The notes beneath the pieces are model-generated. The model did not search any database. It saw only the letters and a program-made list of their open reading frames with translations, and was not told where the DNA came from. Below, in pieces: positions 13,218 through 14,139 of a stretch of DNA of 14,139 nucleotides. How positions within the stretch are numbered: position 1 is the stretch's first letter; each line of letters starts with the position of its first letter. This DNA is from Candidatus Nanoarchaeia archaeon (GTDB taxonomy: Archaea; Nanobdellota; Nanobdellia; Tiddalikarchaeales; Tiddalikarchaeaceae): assembly GCA_028704265.1 (NCBI GenBank), contig JAQVLH010000012.1, positions 1 to 14,139 of the forward strand, in the 5' to 3' direction. Made by a program: the position numbers and the translations under genes.

Positions 13218-13955
13218 TTATTTATTTAATATTCTCTGGATTATTTTAGTTATTTCTTCATGATTTTGAACATGCACTAAATGAAAGCCTTTGGCTGTGA
13301 ATTTTTCATAATTTTCTAAAGGCAAATAATTGTTTACAATTTCATCATTTTTAGATTTAATTAAATAAGCTTTCTGCTTCACTTTAGGAATTTTTTCATA
13401 TCTTGCATTTTCAATAATGGCTTTATGAACATGAGCGGGGGTTTGCAAAAGCATTTTAGCGTACTCGTCAAGCAGTCCATTGTATTCGTAAATCTTGTAA
13501 GATTTAACTAATAATTTCAGAAAAAATTTAGGCATGAATCTTGAAAAAAATTCTCCAATTAAAAAGAACAAGCTAATTGACTTAATGCCAAAAGCAGGAT
13601 TAATAAGAATTAATTTTTTTATTTTAATTTTCTCGCTTATCTTGCAGGCCAAAAAGCCACCCATACTAAATCCCACAATAATTGGATTAATTATTTTATT
13701 TTTTTTCAAAAAATCAATAATTATTTTAACTCCATAATCTGACTTATAGTAAATTTTATTAAGAGGCTTGTCACTTTTGCCGTGGCCGAGCATGTCAAAA
13801 GCAAGAATTGAATAATTATTCTTTAAAACATTAATTTGGTGAGTGAATTCTGAGTGGTCTCCAGCTAATCCGTGCAAAAAAATAATGAAGGGCTTATTTT
13901 TTTTCCTGGTCATAAAATAATTTATCTTAAAGCCTTCTTTTGTTGTGATAAACAT
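13218..13955 (-). CDS. Alpha/beta hydrolase
   Basis: 245 residues with the alpha/beta-hydrolase fold. The oxyanion-hole motif is FLHGLAGD (26-33), followed by FDMLGHGKSDKP (53-64). The nucleophile elbow is VGFSMGG (S97), the acid is D204 in KSKNDEIV, and the base is probably H225 in KGFHLVHVQNHEE. The full triad is therefore present. A helical cap at about 123-190 contains a hydrophobic patch (SISLFFLIGEFFSRFMPKFF) that could contact lipid or a hydrophobic ester. No signal peptide, so cytoplasmic. Closest in style to MhpC/BioH-like esterases or lipases; the substrate cannot be told. TTTTAAAA about 27 bp upstream of the ATG at 13955 supports that start and leaderless expression. Confidence 0.88.
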   Translation of the reverse strand: MFITTKEGFKINYFMTRKKNKPFIIFLHGLAGDHSEFTHQINVLKNNYSILAFDMLGHGKSDKPLNKIYYKSDYGVKIIIDFLKKNKIINPIIVGFSMGGFLACKISEKIKIKKLILINPAFGIKSISLFFLIGEFFSRFMPKFFLKLLVKSYKIYEYNGLLDEYAKMLLQTPAHVHKAIIENARYEKIPKVKQKAYLIKSKNDEIVNNYLPLENYEKFTAKGFHLVHVQNHEEITKIIQRILNK

Positions 13956-13978
13956 AATTATTAATCTTTATTATACTA

Positions 13979-13986
13979 TTTTAAAA
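13979..13986 (-). promoter_or_regulatory. TATA-like box of the alpha/beta hydrolase
   Basis: TTTTAAAA centred about 27 bp upstream of the ATG at 13955. For the divergent gene at 14037, a separate TTTAAA at 14009-14014 lies about 26 bp before its start. Confidence 0.4.
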
Positions 13987-14036
13987 TTATTGGATTATGG
14001 AATAAAAATTTAAACTTATAATAACTGAATAAATCA

Positions 14037-14139
14037 ATGAAAAAAATAATCAGCTTTTCTTTAGGCAATTTATGGAGCTGGATGAAAACTAATAATCGGG
14101 CTGAATTGCTTGATTATACAAGAAAACTTGGTATTAATG
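14037..14139 (+). CDS. N-terminus of an unidentified protein, perhaps a sugar-phosphate isomerase-like TIM barrel (cut by window edge)
   Basis: 34 full codons from an ATG at 14037, open to the window end. The product begins MKKIISFSLGNLWSW and continues with RAELLDYTRKLGIN. The pattern of a first strand (KIISFSLGNLW), then a helix with E-L-x-D-Y-x-R-K-L-G-I-N, as if leading to G-x-E-I/V, resembles the opening of xylose-isomerase-like TIM-barrel proteins; this is a guess from one repeat unit. TTTAAA at 14009-14014 gives a fitting TATA position for a leaderless start. Divergent from the hydrolase with 81 bp between starts. That the gene is real is likely; the family is weak. Confidence 0.6.
   Translation, partial: MKKIISFSLGNLWSWMKTNNRAELLDYTRKLGIN

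Noticed and set aside
1..14139. CRISPR array, tRNA/rRNA genes, insertion sequences or attachment sites
   Set aside because: No regularly spaced repeats, no cloverleaf or T-loop sequence, no transposase or integrase, and no duplicated ends were seen on either strand.

Overview
This is an AT-rich stretch of archaeal DNA, most likely from a small-genome DPANN-type archaeon (Woesearchaeota/Pacearchaeota-like). The archaeal assignment rests on three things: a TFIIB-type transcription factor cut by the left edge, archaeal-style TATA boxes about 25-30 bp upstream of many start codons with almost no leader (leaderless transcription), and archaeal-type families such as a membrane-anchored winged-helix protein and a tricorn-like S41 protease. 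The DPANN placement is inference from gene style and base composition. The code is standard: UGA, UAA and UAG all end genes here.

Layout. 1-807 (-): N-terminal part of a divergent TFB. 909-1157 (+): a single-domain GIY-YIG protein. 1162-4856 (-): a five-gene iron-sulfur operon, read in the order HTH/Cys-rich regulator, NifS cysteine desulfurase, IscU scaffold, PRTase-fold protein, nucleotidyltransferase. All four junctions in this operon are 4-bp start/stop overlaps. nifS carries an in-frame TGA at codon 49. 4857-4942: a divergent control region with two tandem palindromes. 4943-8255 (+): a copper module made of a two-TM winged-helix protein, a three-TM protein ending in an HMA-like domain, and the Cu(I) P-type ATPase CopA. 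It is followed by a small zinc-ribbon protein (8339-8527) and a HAD phosphatase (8620-9297).

9298-11199 (-): class II (B12-dependent) ribonucleotide reductase NrdJ, with a possible 42-codon ORF just downstream. 11409-11744 (+): a small acidic protein and a probable 23-residue lysine-rich microprotein with its own TATA box and Shine-Dalgarno-like element. 11788-12786 (-): tricorn-like S41 peptidase, divergent from a 114-aa helical hypothetical (12846-13190, +), with one symmetric TATA element midway between the two starts. 13218-13955 (-): alpha/beta hydrolase. 14037-14139 (+): start of a gene cut by the right edge.

How the parts may work together (inference): iron-sulfur cluster assembly and copper export sit back to back around one regulatory region. 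Cu(I) is known to attack exposed iron-sulfur clusters, so joint control of the two would make sense. The Cys-rich HTH protein is a good candidate for a cluster-sensing autorepressor, and the membrane winged-helix protein for a metal or redox sensor of the copper genes. No gene-free stretch exceeds 300 bases; the longest, 11200-11408, holds the nrdJ promoter with nested inverted repeats. I saw no tRNA, rRNA, CRISPR array or insertion sequence.
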